64,000 nt of DNA, from contig NC_081209.1 of NCBI RefSeq assembly GCF_902713425.1, positions 6,922,001 through 6,986,000 of the forward strand, read 5' to 3'. A program made the position numbers and the translations under genes. Within the stretch, counting starts at the first letter, position 1. Each line of letters starts with the position of its first letter. Under the pieces are notes generated by a model. That model was not told where the DNA came from and ran no database searches. It worked only from the letters and a program-made list of their open reading frames with translations. This document shows positions 12,015-22,355 of this stretch, in pieces. Source of the stretch: Acipenser ruthenus (Eukaryota > Chordata > Actinopteri > Acipenseriformes > Acipenseridae).

Positions 12015-13052
12015 TCAGTATAATCCCTACAACTGCTCTTTTAACATTATAAAAGTCCAATCCGAATGTAGTATTCTGTATGTAAAGCCTGTTTGTTTTT
12101 GTCACTCTTCCCCCGAGCCGGAGCATCGATGGCTCTTCCTGCTGACATGTTTACCCAGGCCTGGAGAGCCCCCGCTTACGTCGTCATCGGACTGGGCAAC
12201 TCACTGGGGCTGTTTCTCGTTGGGATGTGCTTCCCATTCGTTGTGGTACGGAACTCTCTCATCCCAGCTTTTTTTCTTTGACTTTTGCCCCTTTACAGAA
12301 GTTAAATCAAATACCTTGGACCACATTCAACATATTTAAATGGACAGTGGATCACATTCGGTGCACAGCGCAACGCTAATATGCTTCCCCGCCTCACTTC
12401 CCCACAATCAGCCTTTTTCTTTACTGAAACTTGTATGCTGGTGTGATGATATCTAAGCAGGGGCAGCAGTAGAGAATCATACAAAACACAAATGATAGAA
12501 TATTAAAAAGGTAACAGTTATGTATCAGGATGTAGATGTTAAACTATCCATAATGAAAAGTAATAAAAAAACGTCGTCATTTTGACTCTGTAAAATAACC
12601 TTGTAACTTGGAGATAACATTATTTGTTATTTAATGTTGACAGTTTAATTTTCCTTTTTGCATTTTGGCTTAAATACTTTGATGACTTTGACCCCTTTAC
12701 TGCACCACAGGGATCACCTGTTTTAGTCAATTAGACATCTCCTGCTGTAGATAATGCAAACTATCATTTATTTAAAACTTCCAGTAGACCTGGCAGGCTG
12801 ATAGCATCTTGTGGGTATCTCTATAGTTTGTCGTTTCTTCTTTCCCAGGCGCTGATAGGCCAGTTCTGCTTCCTGATCTTCATGATGTACTGTGTCTTAG
12901 CAGCCGCCTTCACGCTGCTGTTTGTCCCTGAAACCAAGGGAAAAACCATGCTGGAGATCGCGGAGGACTTTAACAAACTGAACTTCAAGGGAAGGAGGAG
13001 CGAAGTGGAAGGGATGCAGAAGGAAGACTTTATCATTGCCACAAAGTTGTGA
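7651..13052 (+). CDS. slc2a11: SLC2A11-like facilitative sugar transporter, copy 2 (complete)
   Basis: Twelve exons join in frame to 498 codons plus stop: 7651-7674, 7972-8070, 8830-8990, 9384-9508, 9890-10019, 10378-10526, 10734-10921, 11246-11356, 11494-11595, 11863-11938, 12118-12245, 12849-13052. All junctions are GT-AG. Human GLUT11 is about 496 aa. The 8-codon first exon (MISWLSGL) is shared in form with copy 3. GLUT motifs seen: KYGRKN after helix 2, [10 protein letters not shown], the [10 protein letters not shown] loop (D replacing the usual E), LCGINA in helix 7, ERIGRKKL after helix 8 and VPETKGKT before the cytoplasmic tail. The class I QLS motif is absent, as expected for class II (fructose/glucose-type carriers). 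Fish slc2a11 paralogs are known to act in pigment cells; whether this copy does is unknown. An AATAAA at 13983 may be its poly(A) signal. Confidence 0.93.
8136..8159. repeat. Homopolymer of 24 G
   Basis: An uninterrupted run of G in intron 2 of SLC2A11 copy 2. The length should be treated with caution because such runs are error-prone. Confidence 0.9.
8380..8630 (+). repeat. Dispersed 250-bp repeat, copy 1 (unclassified)
   Basis: Clearly similar over about 250 bp to 29805-30065, sharing GATCCATGATGTGGTAC, AGCCATTTTGAAAAGAGCTT-like and GTTGTCAGGATGTTAACAAT segments. It has no recognisable coding frame, TIR or poly-A tail. It lies in intron 2 of SLC2A11 copy 2. Confidence 0.8.
9071..9166. repeat. 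Near-perfect hairpin, 36-bp stem
   Basis: Arms 9071-9106 and 9131-9166 are reverse complements over 36 bp with one mismatch, separated by 24 nt. It lies in intron 3 of SLC2A11 copy 2. It could be a very small MITE or a miRNA-like precursor; nothing else decides. Confidence 0.9.
10600..10613 (-). promoter_or_regulatory. Possible CTCF motif
   Basis: The minus strand reads TCACTAGATGGCAG, close to the CTCF core consensus. It lies in intron 6 of SLC2A11 copy 2. Motif match only. Confidence 0.3.
10936..10995. mobile_element. Fragment of foldback MITE family F1
   Basis: Matches the right arm of the F1 element (AAAACCTGGAATGGCTCAA, then a degraded TATTTCCATCC end). It begins about 15 nt after the donor of exon 7 of SLC2A11 copy 2. 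Confidence 0.6.
11655..11668 (+). promoter_or_regulatory. Possible CTCF motif, full core match
   Basis: CCACCAGATGGCGC matches the CTCF core consensus CCASYAGRKGGCRC at every position. It lies in intron 9 of SLC2A11 copy 2. Binding is not shown. Confidence 0.4.
11963..12013. repeat. (AAT)n microsatellite
   Basis: About 17 trinucleotide units in intron 10 of SLC2A11 copy 2, just downstream of exon 10. Confidence 0.95.
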
Positions 13053-14342
13053 GAGGCTTCCAGCTATTATTTATCTTGTGTTTCAGCAGCGGAGACTAGT
13101 GCAAGCAAGCACCAGAAATCCAGAAGCCTCTGTCACTGTGGAGCTATATACTGGTAGAAAGACAGCCAGCTCCTTCTCAGGAGCTGTCAGTATCAATGCC
13201 ACCGATGGACCATTGCAGCAGTTTTTGGTGTTTTACACAGGAGACTCCTGCTAATCTGAAGCAGCGGGGACCGGACCCTGCTCAGATTAGGGGTGTGTTT
13301 GACATCCTGATTGTAACGTGTACTAAAAATCTTGTGCAGTGTTTGGTTTATACTTACATTTCAGACACAGTAAATGTTGTACATGCTTCTCATAGCATTA
13401 TGATATTGAAGATTGGTTTCAACAGCTGCGATCAGCATGCATCTACTCTGTTGTATTTTTTTTTATTTCGCTGCATTATTTACAACAGTTGTAAAATATG
13501 GCTGTAAATGAGTGTTGTATTTTACATGCTCTGTAAAGAATTGCAAATTGTCATTTAATAGTTGAATGTAGCTATACCTTAAGAGGTGCAATAGCACATG
13601 TCTCAAAATTAATAAACCAGTTATGACAGTACTGTATAATATCAATACTAAAATGTTCTACCCTTTATTAGCTTCCATTAGTACAATTTGTCAACTTTTT
13701 ATTTCCAGCACATTTTTAATACATTTTTAATACACACTCTAAATCAACAATGTGGGTGCAATGAGAAAAGTGAGTGTCTGAAGTCAATCAGACCTAAATA
13801 CAATAGACTGAACATGTATAGTACAGGTTTCTTGTAGACACCCACTGATTCCAGAAGTGATGCTTTAATATTAGTCTTACGAAAGGGGGAAAAAAAGTTG
13901 AAATGTCAAAATGTATGTTTTTCAATTAAAAATGTACTTTGTGTTTATGTTTAGGTGTATTTGTACACATAATATTTGTTTCAATAAACTTTCAAGTTGA
14001 ATATTGTTATTTCATTATTAAGTATCTAGAATACTTGTACATACTGTATCTAATTTTCTTGCCTTGCCTTTCCAAAAATAACACACATTTCTATTTCAAA
14101 AATTAGAAAATTGTAATTTCATTAGCACTATTGATGTAGCAGAAACAATTCTTTCCCAAAATCTGTTGCCGCACCACCTTGAACCTTGTCTTGACTCAGA
14201 TACTAAGACTGGGTCTGTTGTGTAATAAAATGTGGAACCACTCAAGGAGATAGGGGACGCTGTTCTTTTGGTGATGCTTTACTTCATATTCTAAAACACA
14301 AGTCAATAAAACTTCCTAAGCTAATACCATCTTAAAGATATT

Positions 14343-14536
14343 CCTTATAAAAGTGGCCCATAGCAAAAGCATAGCCAAGTGTAATGAAGCACAGTGAAAG
14401 CATGGTAAAGCATAGGTAAGCATTGTAAAGACCAGTGAGGTATGGTAAAGCATATTAACAAACATGGCAAACCAGGGTAAACTATGTTAAATGCAAACTA
14501 TAACCATGGGAGAAGCATAGGAAAGCTTTTATAAGG
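14343..14536. mobile_element. MITE-like element, family F2
   Basis: Bounded by inverted ends CCTTATAAAAG and CTTTTATAAGG. Flanks gatatt and gatata could be a short target duplication. The interior consists of degenerate AAGCATGGTAAAGCATAG-like units. Relatives lie at 15222, 40603, 52745 and 54205. I do not recognise the superfamily. Confidence 0.65.
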
Positions 14537-15221
14537 GATATAACATTGTACTGCTGCAAGTGTAGCAGTAGCATACCTATTGGCTCGCAAACACAGTGGC
14601 AAGCAGGCTTCAAGGAAGCTGTGCCCATGCCAATAGAGCACACAGAAGGCTAAAGTACCTATCAATGAGGCAAATGGACACCAAGGTATTATATATTCCT
14701 TTTTTTTTTAACTTGGCTTGGGTTTGGAGGAAAATGTTACACACAAGAAATCCCAGCTACAATAAAACATTCCAGTTTAACCTTTGCACTCAACTTTACT
14801 TACTATCCACTCTACTGAGTTAATGTACCTTTATACTGTAGCTACTTAGTGACCAATCCACCCTTTATACCAAGCCAAGTCATCTCACCGTGTAGATTAT
14901 ACCTGTTAATCGTATCCATTCTTAATATACATTTTGCACAAAAAAATATATATTTCTGTATTGTCACCGGACAGTAATCTAATACAAAAATAATATAACG
15001 CCAAGGTGTGACTTACATTTGTTTTTTTCACCTTTGGCCTTATATGTGGAAAAAATAAACAAAGCCACAACAATGGGTAAGACACTGGCCTGGAATGAGG
15101 GGTCAGCCAGCTGAGGGACCCTTAGAAAAGGTTACCACGCTATTTCTGCACAGTATCTTTGCAGTTTGACCCTGTTTTTCCCATGATTATACAATGTACC
15201 ATTTTTTTTTTTTTTTTTGTT

Positions 15222-15303
15222 TTTTACCCATGTTTATTAATATGCTTTACCATACCTGCTTTCACTATGCTTTATTAACACTTTGATATGCTTTTATAAG
15301 GGG
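15222..15303 (-). mobile_element. Partial MITE-like element, family F2
   Basis: Contains ATATGCTTTACCATACCTGC and ends TGCTTTTATAAGG, the F2 pattern in reverse orientation to 14343-14536. It is truncated on its left side near a poly-T tract. Confidence 0.55.
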
Positions 15304-15647
15304 GGACCCTGACTGACGAGTTAAAGAACCAGACTGAATTAGACCGACCCGAGTCTAAATGTTGAATCTATCCGTCACATCGATCCGAGTGCCAACCCTA
15401 TCGGCCAGTGAGAGTCTTGTACCTATGAGTCAGTTCAGTCCTGTGTTCACCCATAACCGGGTCCATTTCATTCCAGCAGCACTCCCCGCATCAGAATAAA
15501 CAGCAGCATCTCCATGCATCCATGACGGGCATCTTGCTAATCACAAACACTGCAATACTACAGTGCTCCAGAAATCCACACACCACCTGAAACCTCATCC
15601 AGGGAAATGAAGTGGGTCAAAACAACATCATGTTAGAGTCTGAGGCA

Positions 15648-15878
15648 GTGTGGTCCAGTGGTTAAAGTCCAGGGCTTGTAACCAAAAGGTCACCGGTTCA
15701 AATCCTCTGCCGTTGACTGACTCACTGTGTGACCTGAGCAAGTCACTTAGCCTCCTTGTGCTCCGTCCTGTTGTAAGTGACTCTGCATATAATGCACAGT
15801 TCACAGCCTACCTCTGTAAAGTGCTTTGTGATGGTGGTCCACTATGAAAAGCACTATATAAAGATATTATTAAAATCA
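15648..15878 (+). mobile_element. V-SINE head with a different 3' tail
   Basis: The head and centre match the SINE at 4315 (GTGTGGTCCAGTGGTTAAAG, GGTTCAAATCC, GAGCAAGTCACTTAGCCTCC). The tail instead reads TAAAGTGCTTTGTGATGG and then an ATATAAAGATATTATT end. This indicates a second SINE subfamily that uses another LINE's 3' end. Confidence 0.75.
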
Positions 15879-16162
15879 AAATATGAAATAGTTAATAAAT
15901 ACTGCACCACTTATTGTTACCTGGAGTCAGAATGACGCAGCTATAAACAATGTAAGGTAATGGCTGATCTGGTTAACAGAGTGTGAACTGTTACGTTTCC
16001 TCAGTTTAGGTTTGTGTCATAGTTTCTGGTGGGGGACAAAGGAGATCTTTAACAGTTTTAAACACCCTCATACATCGTGCACCTGTGTAACTCCTTGGAG
16101 CTGAACTAACTGCAAAGCTGGATTTAAAAACGTAGAAGCAGAACAGTTATCGTGAAGCCACA

Positions 16163-19100
16163 ATGACTCATGCATTGTCAGATCTGGTATGTGCCTCTCC
16201 TGTTGTATGGTAAAATATGGGGAAAAAATCAGATACGCAAATTTAGATGCAATTCATCTCCTGTGTGTTTTATAATTCTATGCCATTATTTTGTGCTTTT
16301 TGTATTACAAATTTGAAAATTTTAACAATTGAAGACACTGTCTGCTGTATTGATATTTTTGTTAAACCATATATGAAAAATGTAAAAAAATTATACAAAG
16401 TAATAATAACCTTATTATCTTTATCTTTAACCTTATTATCTTTTGCTGCAGTGCCACAGTCCGATGTTAGTCCTGGCCATATTTGTGCTGGGGATCGGTG
16501 GGACGTTTCAGTATGGCTTTCAGATATCAGTGCTCAACTCTCCATCTCCTGTGAGTGGGGATCATTCATTCATATTCAGAGACATTGCTGGATCACTTCA
16601 CAAAGAGATGCAAGCTCCTGCTGTACTTTTGAAAATGTTAAATGATTGTAATGTTACAAAACTTTCAATAAAAACCTGGATGCAGGAAGGAGCAGTTTGA
16701 CGAATGTATTTTTTTATGTTTAAAAATGGCCTCTGCATCTTTTGTTGATATAAGCATGTAACACATAAATGTCCTTTTTTAAAACTGTAGTGCTGTGGTA
16801 AAAAAGAAGTGGGTAACTAACCTTTTTGGTATAGCCAGGATTTGCTTATCACAGGAGAGTAGGAGTGAGTAAATGCTGTATTCCTTAAATGAGAAGTGGG
16901 TAAATTCTATATTCCCTAAATGAGAAGTGGGTAAACTCAGTTTGCCCGTCTTTACCCTTGACTACAGTACTGGTTTGAAAGTCAAGTAGATAAAGATGTT
17001 TTTCAATGTCTACACTGGTTTACATGTTGTCATCTTGGCTTTCTAATAGGTGCAATTCTTTTCCCTGCAGTACATCAAGAAGTTCTTGAATGAGACGTGG
17101 CTGATGCGCTATGGCGCCGCCCTGGAGGACTGGAAGCTCAATTTAATCTGGTCCTTCATCATTTCTTTGTATGCTGTCGGAGGGCTCATTGGAGCTTTGA
17201 ACGCAGGGCATCTCGCTGTGAAGTACGGCAGGTATGAGTGTCCATTGTAGTGATCATATTTGATTGGTTGAACATTTTCATATTTTCGGAAGCTACTGTT
17301 CTCTAGGATTTTGTGTGAGTCCCTAAACTTATTTACTGTTTTTCCTTAGGAGTTTTAAGACGATACATTTAATTTTAATATGCTGAATAAAAGCCTGCAA
17401 TATGCTGTTGACTTTTCAAAGAAACAAGTTTCATTGCTGTAAAGTATTGTGTTTTCAATATCTTCTGTAGGAAGAGGTGCCTTCTGTCAAACAATTTTGT
17501 CGCCATAGCTGGTGGGGTGATGATGGGGCTGAGTAGAAGGGCTCAGTCTTTCGAGATGATTATGGTGGGGAGATTCCTATACGGAATTAATGCAGGTACA
17601 CAATGATATTTATCACAGAGGGTACAAGCTGGTCTGGAAGTGTGTGCGCACTGTACTAAGAGGGGGAGCAATGATCTAAAAGGATCTAAATACAGCCATT
17701 GTTTTAATCATTAAAATAAGGGTGTTGTGAAAACAATGCAGTGGTGATATTTACACTGTTTAGGTCAGTTGGACTGCTGCACCTTTTTAAAAAAAGTCAA
17801 TATTTGTGCGTATAATACATGTAAGGAAGATGCAGCTTTTATACAGTGTATTTCAGTATCAATGTCGTGTCCTGTCGCTCTGTATCTGCTGTTTTCACTG
17901 TCCTGTATCTATGCAGGAATCAGCCTGAATGTTCAAACCATGTATCTGGGGGAGAGCGCCCCCAAGAGGCTGCGTGGGCTCGTCTCCATGACCGTCTCCA
18001 CCTTCCTGTCCACTGGCAAACTGTCTGGCCAGTTGCTTGGGCTCAAGTAAGTTCACATACTGTACTCTGGGAAGTTTTGCAATGAAAACAAAAAGGGCAT
18101 GTATTTGTTATTCAGTAACAAGAGTTAAAGAACTGCCTAACTCTGTTAATATTGTGTGTGTCAGTAATGTGCCCAGTTTTAAGCAATGTCTCGGTCTACA
18201 ATGATTTGTCTTTCATTGTTATATCAGTGAAATTCTAGGTTCTGAAGACCTTTGGCCTGTCCTGTTGGCTTTCAGTGTGGTCCCAGCCCTGATTCAGTTA
18301 GTCAGCCTGCCTTTCTTTCCAGAGACTCCCCGTTACCTCCTCATAGACAAGGGAGACCAGGTACAGTGTGAGAAAGGTAGGTAAGCCTTACACTCACTGC
18401 CGACCAAGAGGGGAGATTTAAAAACCAGGCAATTAAATAAAAGACCCATGTACAAATGTTATACTTGAGTAAATTCATGTACAATCTGTAGGAAAAACGT
18501 TTTTATTGAACATGTACAGCAGAACCTCAAAGTTATGATGAACCCCACACTTATGAAATGACTGGCCAACCAAACACCGCACTGGAGGGCTCCTGTCTAC
18601 TGTAATAGAAGTGAAGGTCCATTACAATTAAACAAATCTCTCCATGCTTCTTTTCCGTTTTCATAATATTCTTCCTCATGTTGATGACTGTGAAAACCAA
18701 TTGTGTTTTTTTTTTTTCCATGCCAGCTATACAGCGGCTGTGGGGAAAAGGGGATTACAGATCTGAGATTCATGACATGGTGCTGGAACACGCAGCAATC
18801 AAAGGGGAAAAGTCCAAGAGTGTCCTGGAGCTGATCCTAGAAAAGTCGTTGAGATGGCAGCTGTTGACGGTCATTGTCACCTTCACCACCCTGCAGCTCT
18901 GTGGCATCAATGCAGTGAGTGCCGTACTGAATCAATGCAGTGAGTGCAGTACTGAATCAATGCAGTGAGTGCAGTACTGAATCAATGCAGTGAGTGCCGT
19001 ACTGAATCAATGCAGTGAGTGCCGTATTGAATCAATGCAGTGAGTGCAGTACTGAATCAATGCAGTGAGTGCAGTATTGAATCAATGCAGTGAGTGCCGT

Positions 19101-19668
19101 ATTGAATCAATGCAGTGAGTGCAGTATTGAATCAATGCAGTGAGTGCAGTATTGAATCAATGCAGTGAGTGCAGTATTGAATCAATGCAGTGAGTGCAGT
19201 ATTGAATCAATGCAGTGAGTGCAGTATTGCCTCTTCAGTTACTAGAACACCTACAGTACATGGAGTTCTCTGCAACATGCCTCTTATTCCACTATGTAGC
19301 ACACACTTTTAATGTGCTGTTGACCAGTATGGATGTGACGGCAGACCTTACAGACTATGATAGAGGACTGATAGCAGGCGCTCATTTGAAAAATAATAGC
19401 TCCTCCCTCCATCAATCAGAGTTGTCATGTTTAATCATTCTGGACTGCCTATGGTAGCCCTATTGATAATGTTATGGTGTTTTTTTTCCTCTCCCTATTG
19501 GCTGTGTTTGTGAGACTGGTGTAATTCTGATCAGCGAGTTCCTCTCTATTTATCCAGATCTATCTCTACTCGTTTGATGTGTTTCGTGCAGCCGGGATTC
19601 CCACACACCAGGTCCGCTACGTGGCTCTGGGAACCGGGCTTTGTGAAATTTTCACCTCATTGTTTTGT
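16163..19668 (+). CDS. slc2a11: SLC2A11-like facilitative sugar transporter, copy 3 (exons 1-8; 3' part missing at gap)
   Basis: Exons 16163-16186, 16452-16550, 17071-17231, 17471-17595, 17917-18046, 18228-18376, 18727-18914 and 19558-19668 join in frame to 329 codons. Exon lengths equal those of copy 2 one for one. Motifs: KYGRKR, QSFEMIMVGRF, QTMYLGESAPKRL, PETPRYLLID and LCGINA, ending in helix 8 (LCEIFTSLFC). Exons 9-12 (about 500 coding nt) are not seen between 19669 and the MIF gene. The LTR fragment and the 200-N gap lie exactly there, so they are probably lost in the assembly rather than from the genome (inference). Intron 7 opens with a tandem array of copies of its own 5' splice site. 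Confidence 0.88.
18906..19229 (+). repeat. 25-bp minisatellite built from an exon end plus its 5' splice site
   Basis: Thirteen units at an exact 25-bp spacing (GCA-GTGAGT at 18912, 18937 and so on to 19212). Each contains ATCAATGCA, the exon 7 end, followed by GTGAGTGC and a (C/T)TGA stretch. The first unit straddles the true exon 7/intron 7 boundary at 18914/18915. Confidence 0.95.
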
Positions 19669-19788
19669 GTGAGTATATCAGGCGTTAACGCTGTAACAGT
19701 CTGCAACCCTTTAATGGTCACTTTATTTGAATGACCTACATCCTGCTGGAATGAGCCCCAGCTGGATGTTTTAGAGCATTTTACAGCA

Positions 19789-19954
19789 TGTCACAAAGAC
19801 GGCCAGAGTGGGTGGCGTCAGACCAGACAGGAATTCAAACACAGACAGTGGTTGTGATGAGCTGAGTGCAATGGCTGCACTCAGCGTTTATTAACAAATA
19901 CAAGGTTTTAAACGGTACACAAAACACAGGACACGGCACTTGTAGCCAAAATAA
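19789..19954 (-). mobile_element. LTR-like fragment running into the assembly gap
   Basis: Read on the minus strand the piece contains a poly(A)-signal-like TTAATAAACG and ends ...TCTTTGTGACA, the TG...CA style of an LTR 3' end. The rest of the element is hidden in the gap. Superfamily is not determined. It is treated as a fossil; its state cannot be judged. Confidence 0.4.
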
Positions 19955-20155
19955 ANNNNNNNNNNNNNNNNNNNNNNNNNNNNNNNNNNNNNNNNNNNNN
20001 NNNNNNNNNNNNNNNNNNNNNNNNNNNNNNNNNNNNNNNNNNNNNNNNNNNNNNNNNNNNNNNNNNNNNNNNNNNNNNNNNNNNNNNNNNNNNNNNNNNN
20101 NNNNNNNNNNNNNNNNNNNNNNNNNNNNNNNNNNNNNNNNNNNNNNNNNNNNNNN
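19955..20155. other. Assembly gap (about 200 N)
   Basis: A run of N close to 200 bases long, probably a placeholder of unknown true size. The missing exons 9-12 of SLC2A11 copy 3 are expected inside. Confidence 0.95.
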
Positions 20156-20420
20156 GGTCATGATTATAGATTATATAGATGTTATAGCTAGAACCTTTTT
20201 TTTTGTTGCTATCACACTGGAGAAAAGTGAAACCATTTATCATCCTAATAAAGAATCGCAGACCCATGTATCAAAAACATCCTTTTACAGCACACAGCGG
20301 CTTTCGAACACGCACCTGATCTCATTCAAAACGGCAAATCATTAAAAAAATGCAAAAATAATAAAAATAATAAACTTGTGAAAAGCTGGTTATGTGGTGT
20401 TGTCTCTTTAAATGTAAGCC

Positions 20421-20436
20421 TCTCGCGAGCATGCGC
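20421..20436 (+). promoter_or_regulatory. Probable MIF core promoter motifs (TCTCGCGAG and GCATGCGC)
   Basis: TCTCGCGAG and an overlapping NRF1-like GCATGCGC lie about 180 bp before the MIF start codon, inside a CpG-rich stretch (about 20420-20580). Both are typical of TATA-less housekeeping promoters. Inference from motif and position. Confidence 0.5.
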
Positions 20437-20611
20437 TGCTGAACAAGATTGGGCTGAGCAAAGCCTTGTTCTGCCATTGGTCTGTTACAGCGGAGGAAGC
20501 CTCCGTCCCGCGGTGCTGCAGACACACGCACGCACTCAGGCAGCGCAGACAGTGGTCCATTTATATTCCACCCGGGTTAAGAGAAGCAGAAAATATCAAC
20601 CTGCTGCAAAC

Positions 20612-22355
20612 ATGCCGATGTTCGTTGTGAAAACCAATGTCAGCAAAGATGCTGTCTCTGCGTCTCTGTTGTCAGAAGTCACACAGGAACTGTCGAAAGC
20701 AATGGGGAAACCTGCACAGGTATGTCCTGCAACTCATATGCAATGAAATAACGTTACATGACAAAGGCCAGGTAGTTTGATTACTGTCTCTCTAGATAAC
20801 AATAATACAGTCAATGCAGTGCCTAGAAGTCTGACACAGTCGTGCCGGTTTGTCGTTACATAATAACTTGCCAGACTGCCTCTGTTGTGAGCGAGGGATT
20901 CGGACTGTACAAAAGCAGGGTGATTAACAGCTACAATTATCTGTGCAGCCAAGTAATGGGACATGAGAGACCTGGCGCTGTAAAATAATGCGTAGACGAG
21001 TCGATTAATCCCCCCGGGTTTTCAACTATAAAATTGCAAATTACAGTGTGACTACGGATTCGTAGTAGCAGTGATATGCCACGGCCTTTCCAGAATGTTC
21101 TTTATTTAATAATTCAGCACGTGCTTGTCAATGGGAGACATTGGGTGCAGCACAGATCATATTTGTCTTGTGCAGTACATCGCGGTGCACATCGCTACGG
21201 ATCAGATGATGATGTTTGGAGGAAAGCCCGATCCCTGCGCTCTATGCTCTCTGCACAGCATTGGGAAGATCTCTGGCCAGGAGAACAAGCTGTACTCCAA
21301 GCTGCTGTGCGGTCTGATCAACAAGCACCTGGGGATCTCCGTGGACAGGTACAGCACCGCGATCAGCAACCTGCACGCTGCTCTTCACACTCGCGTTTCT
21401 TTACCTCTTATTAGTTTATGGACATTGACCTAGATTTTCCACTTGTCCTATTAATATTAAAATACCCTGTATTTTTAAACATATGTCACATACAATATGA
21501 CAATGAATGAGTAAATATTAAACGAAGGAGTAAATATCTTCAGATTTTTTTAAAACGCTGGCGCTCACTTCTGTAAGGACACTTTGTTTTGCTCTGCAGC
21601 TCCAGAACTTAGGTCAAAACATATTAATACTGAACATAAAAAAAATAAGTAAAAATAATATTTGACTTTGTACAATAAGAACCGCAAAGAGACTAGTTCT
21701 TATAAAAATGAAAATATGCTTTGTCTTGATTTGTTATCCAGTACTGCTCTCTGTATTGGTTGAATCTATATCTAGAAGCTTTGATTCTAAAGTCCAAGCC
21801 TTTACTTAGTGATCTATTCAATTAATCTAAATGGTGGCAGATCTTACGCATTGAAAGAACCTCTGACAGTTTGACTGTCTTTAGTGGATTTTTGTCTTTA
21901 AAAGGCAAGATGACAGATTTGGGCCTAATGTCTTTATACAGTGGCAGTATTTAGTATATTGCATGATCTAATCCAGTTCCAGAGTGGCATTTGTTTTGTG
22001 AAAAAATAGGTTACCTGGAAATGCCAAACATTTAAAGAGTTCTAATGGTTCTTTACAGCGGGCGCTGTTCGAGTCTGGGGCTTGTGTTGAAATTAAACAT
22101 TATTTGCAGTTATGCTTGTTCTCATCTTAAAAGAAGGAAACTAATTGGACTCCATTAGAACACTTAAAGTAAACTGGCAATGCTGCTGTCATGTGATTCA
22201 GTTATTTACTATGAAGACAATCTGCTCATGTGCTGTAGCGGGTGCATAACTATGTTAGCGCTGTATTTAAAACAATCTTCTATTTCAGGATCTACATTAA
22301 TTTTGTTGACATGGACGCAGAAAACGTGGGCTGGAGCAACTCCACTTTTGGTTGA
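20612..22355 (+). CDS. mif: Macrophage migration inhibitory factor
   Basis: Three exons (20612-20719, 21176-21348, 22289-22355) give 115 aa, the family's exact length, with the exon sizes of mammalian MIF (108, 173 and 67 nt). MIF is a homotrimeric cytokine with keto-enol tautomerase activity. The catalytic N-terminal proline follows the start Met (MPMFVV). The active-site lysine is in GKPAQ, and the CALC redox-type motif falls at residues 57-60. The C-terminal [10 protein letters not shown] closes the fold. DDT is excluded by CALC and NVGW. Its neighbour SLC2A11 is also next to MIF in human. Confidence 0.96.

Larger units (their letters stand above)
13053..16162. other. Spacer between SLC2A11 copies 2 and 3
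   Basis: Begins with the 3' UTR of copy 2 (AATAAA at 13983). It then holds two members of repeat family F2 (14343-14536 and 15222-15303), a poly-T tract at about 15201, and a SINE at 15648. No further gene is seen. Confidence 0.6.

Noticed and set aside
18906-19229. CRISPR array
   Set aside because: The 25-bp units are directly contiguous with no unique spacers, and the context is a vertebrate gene.
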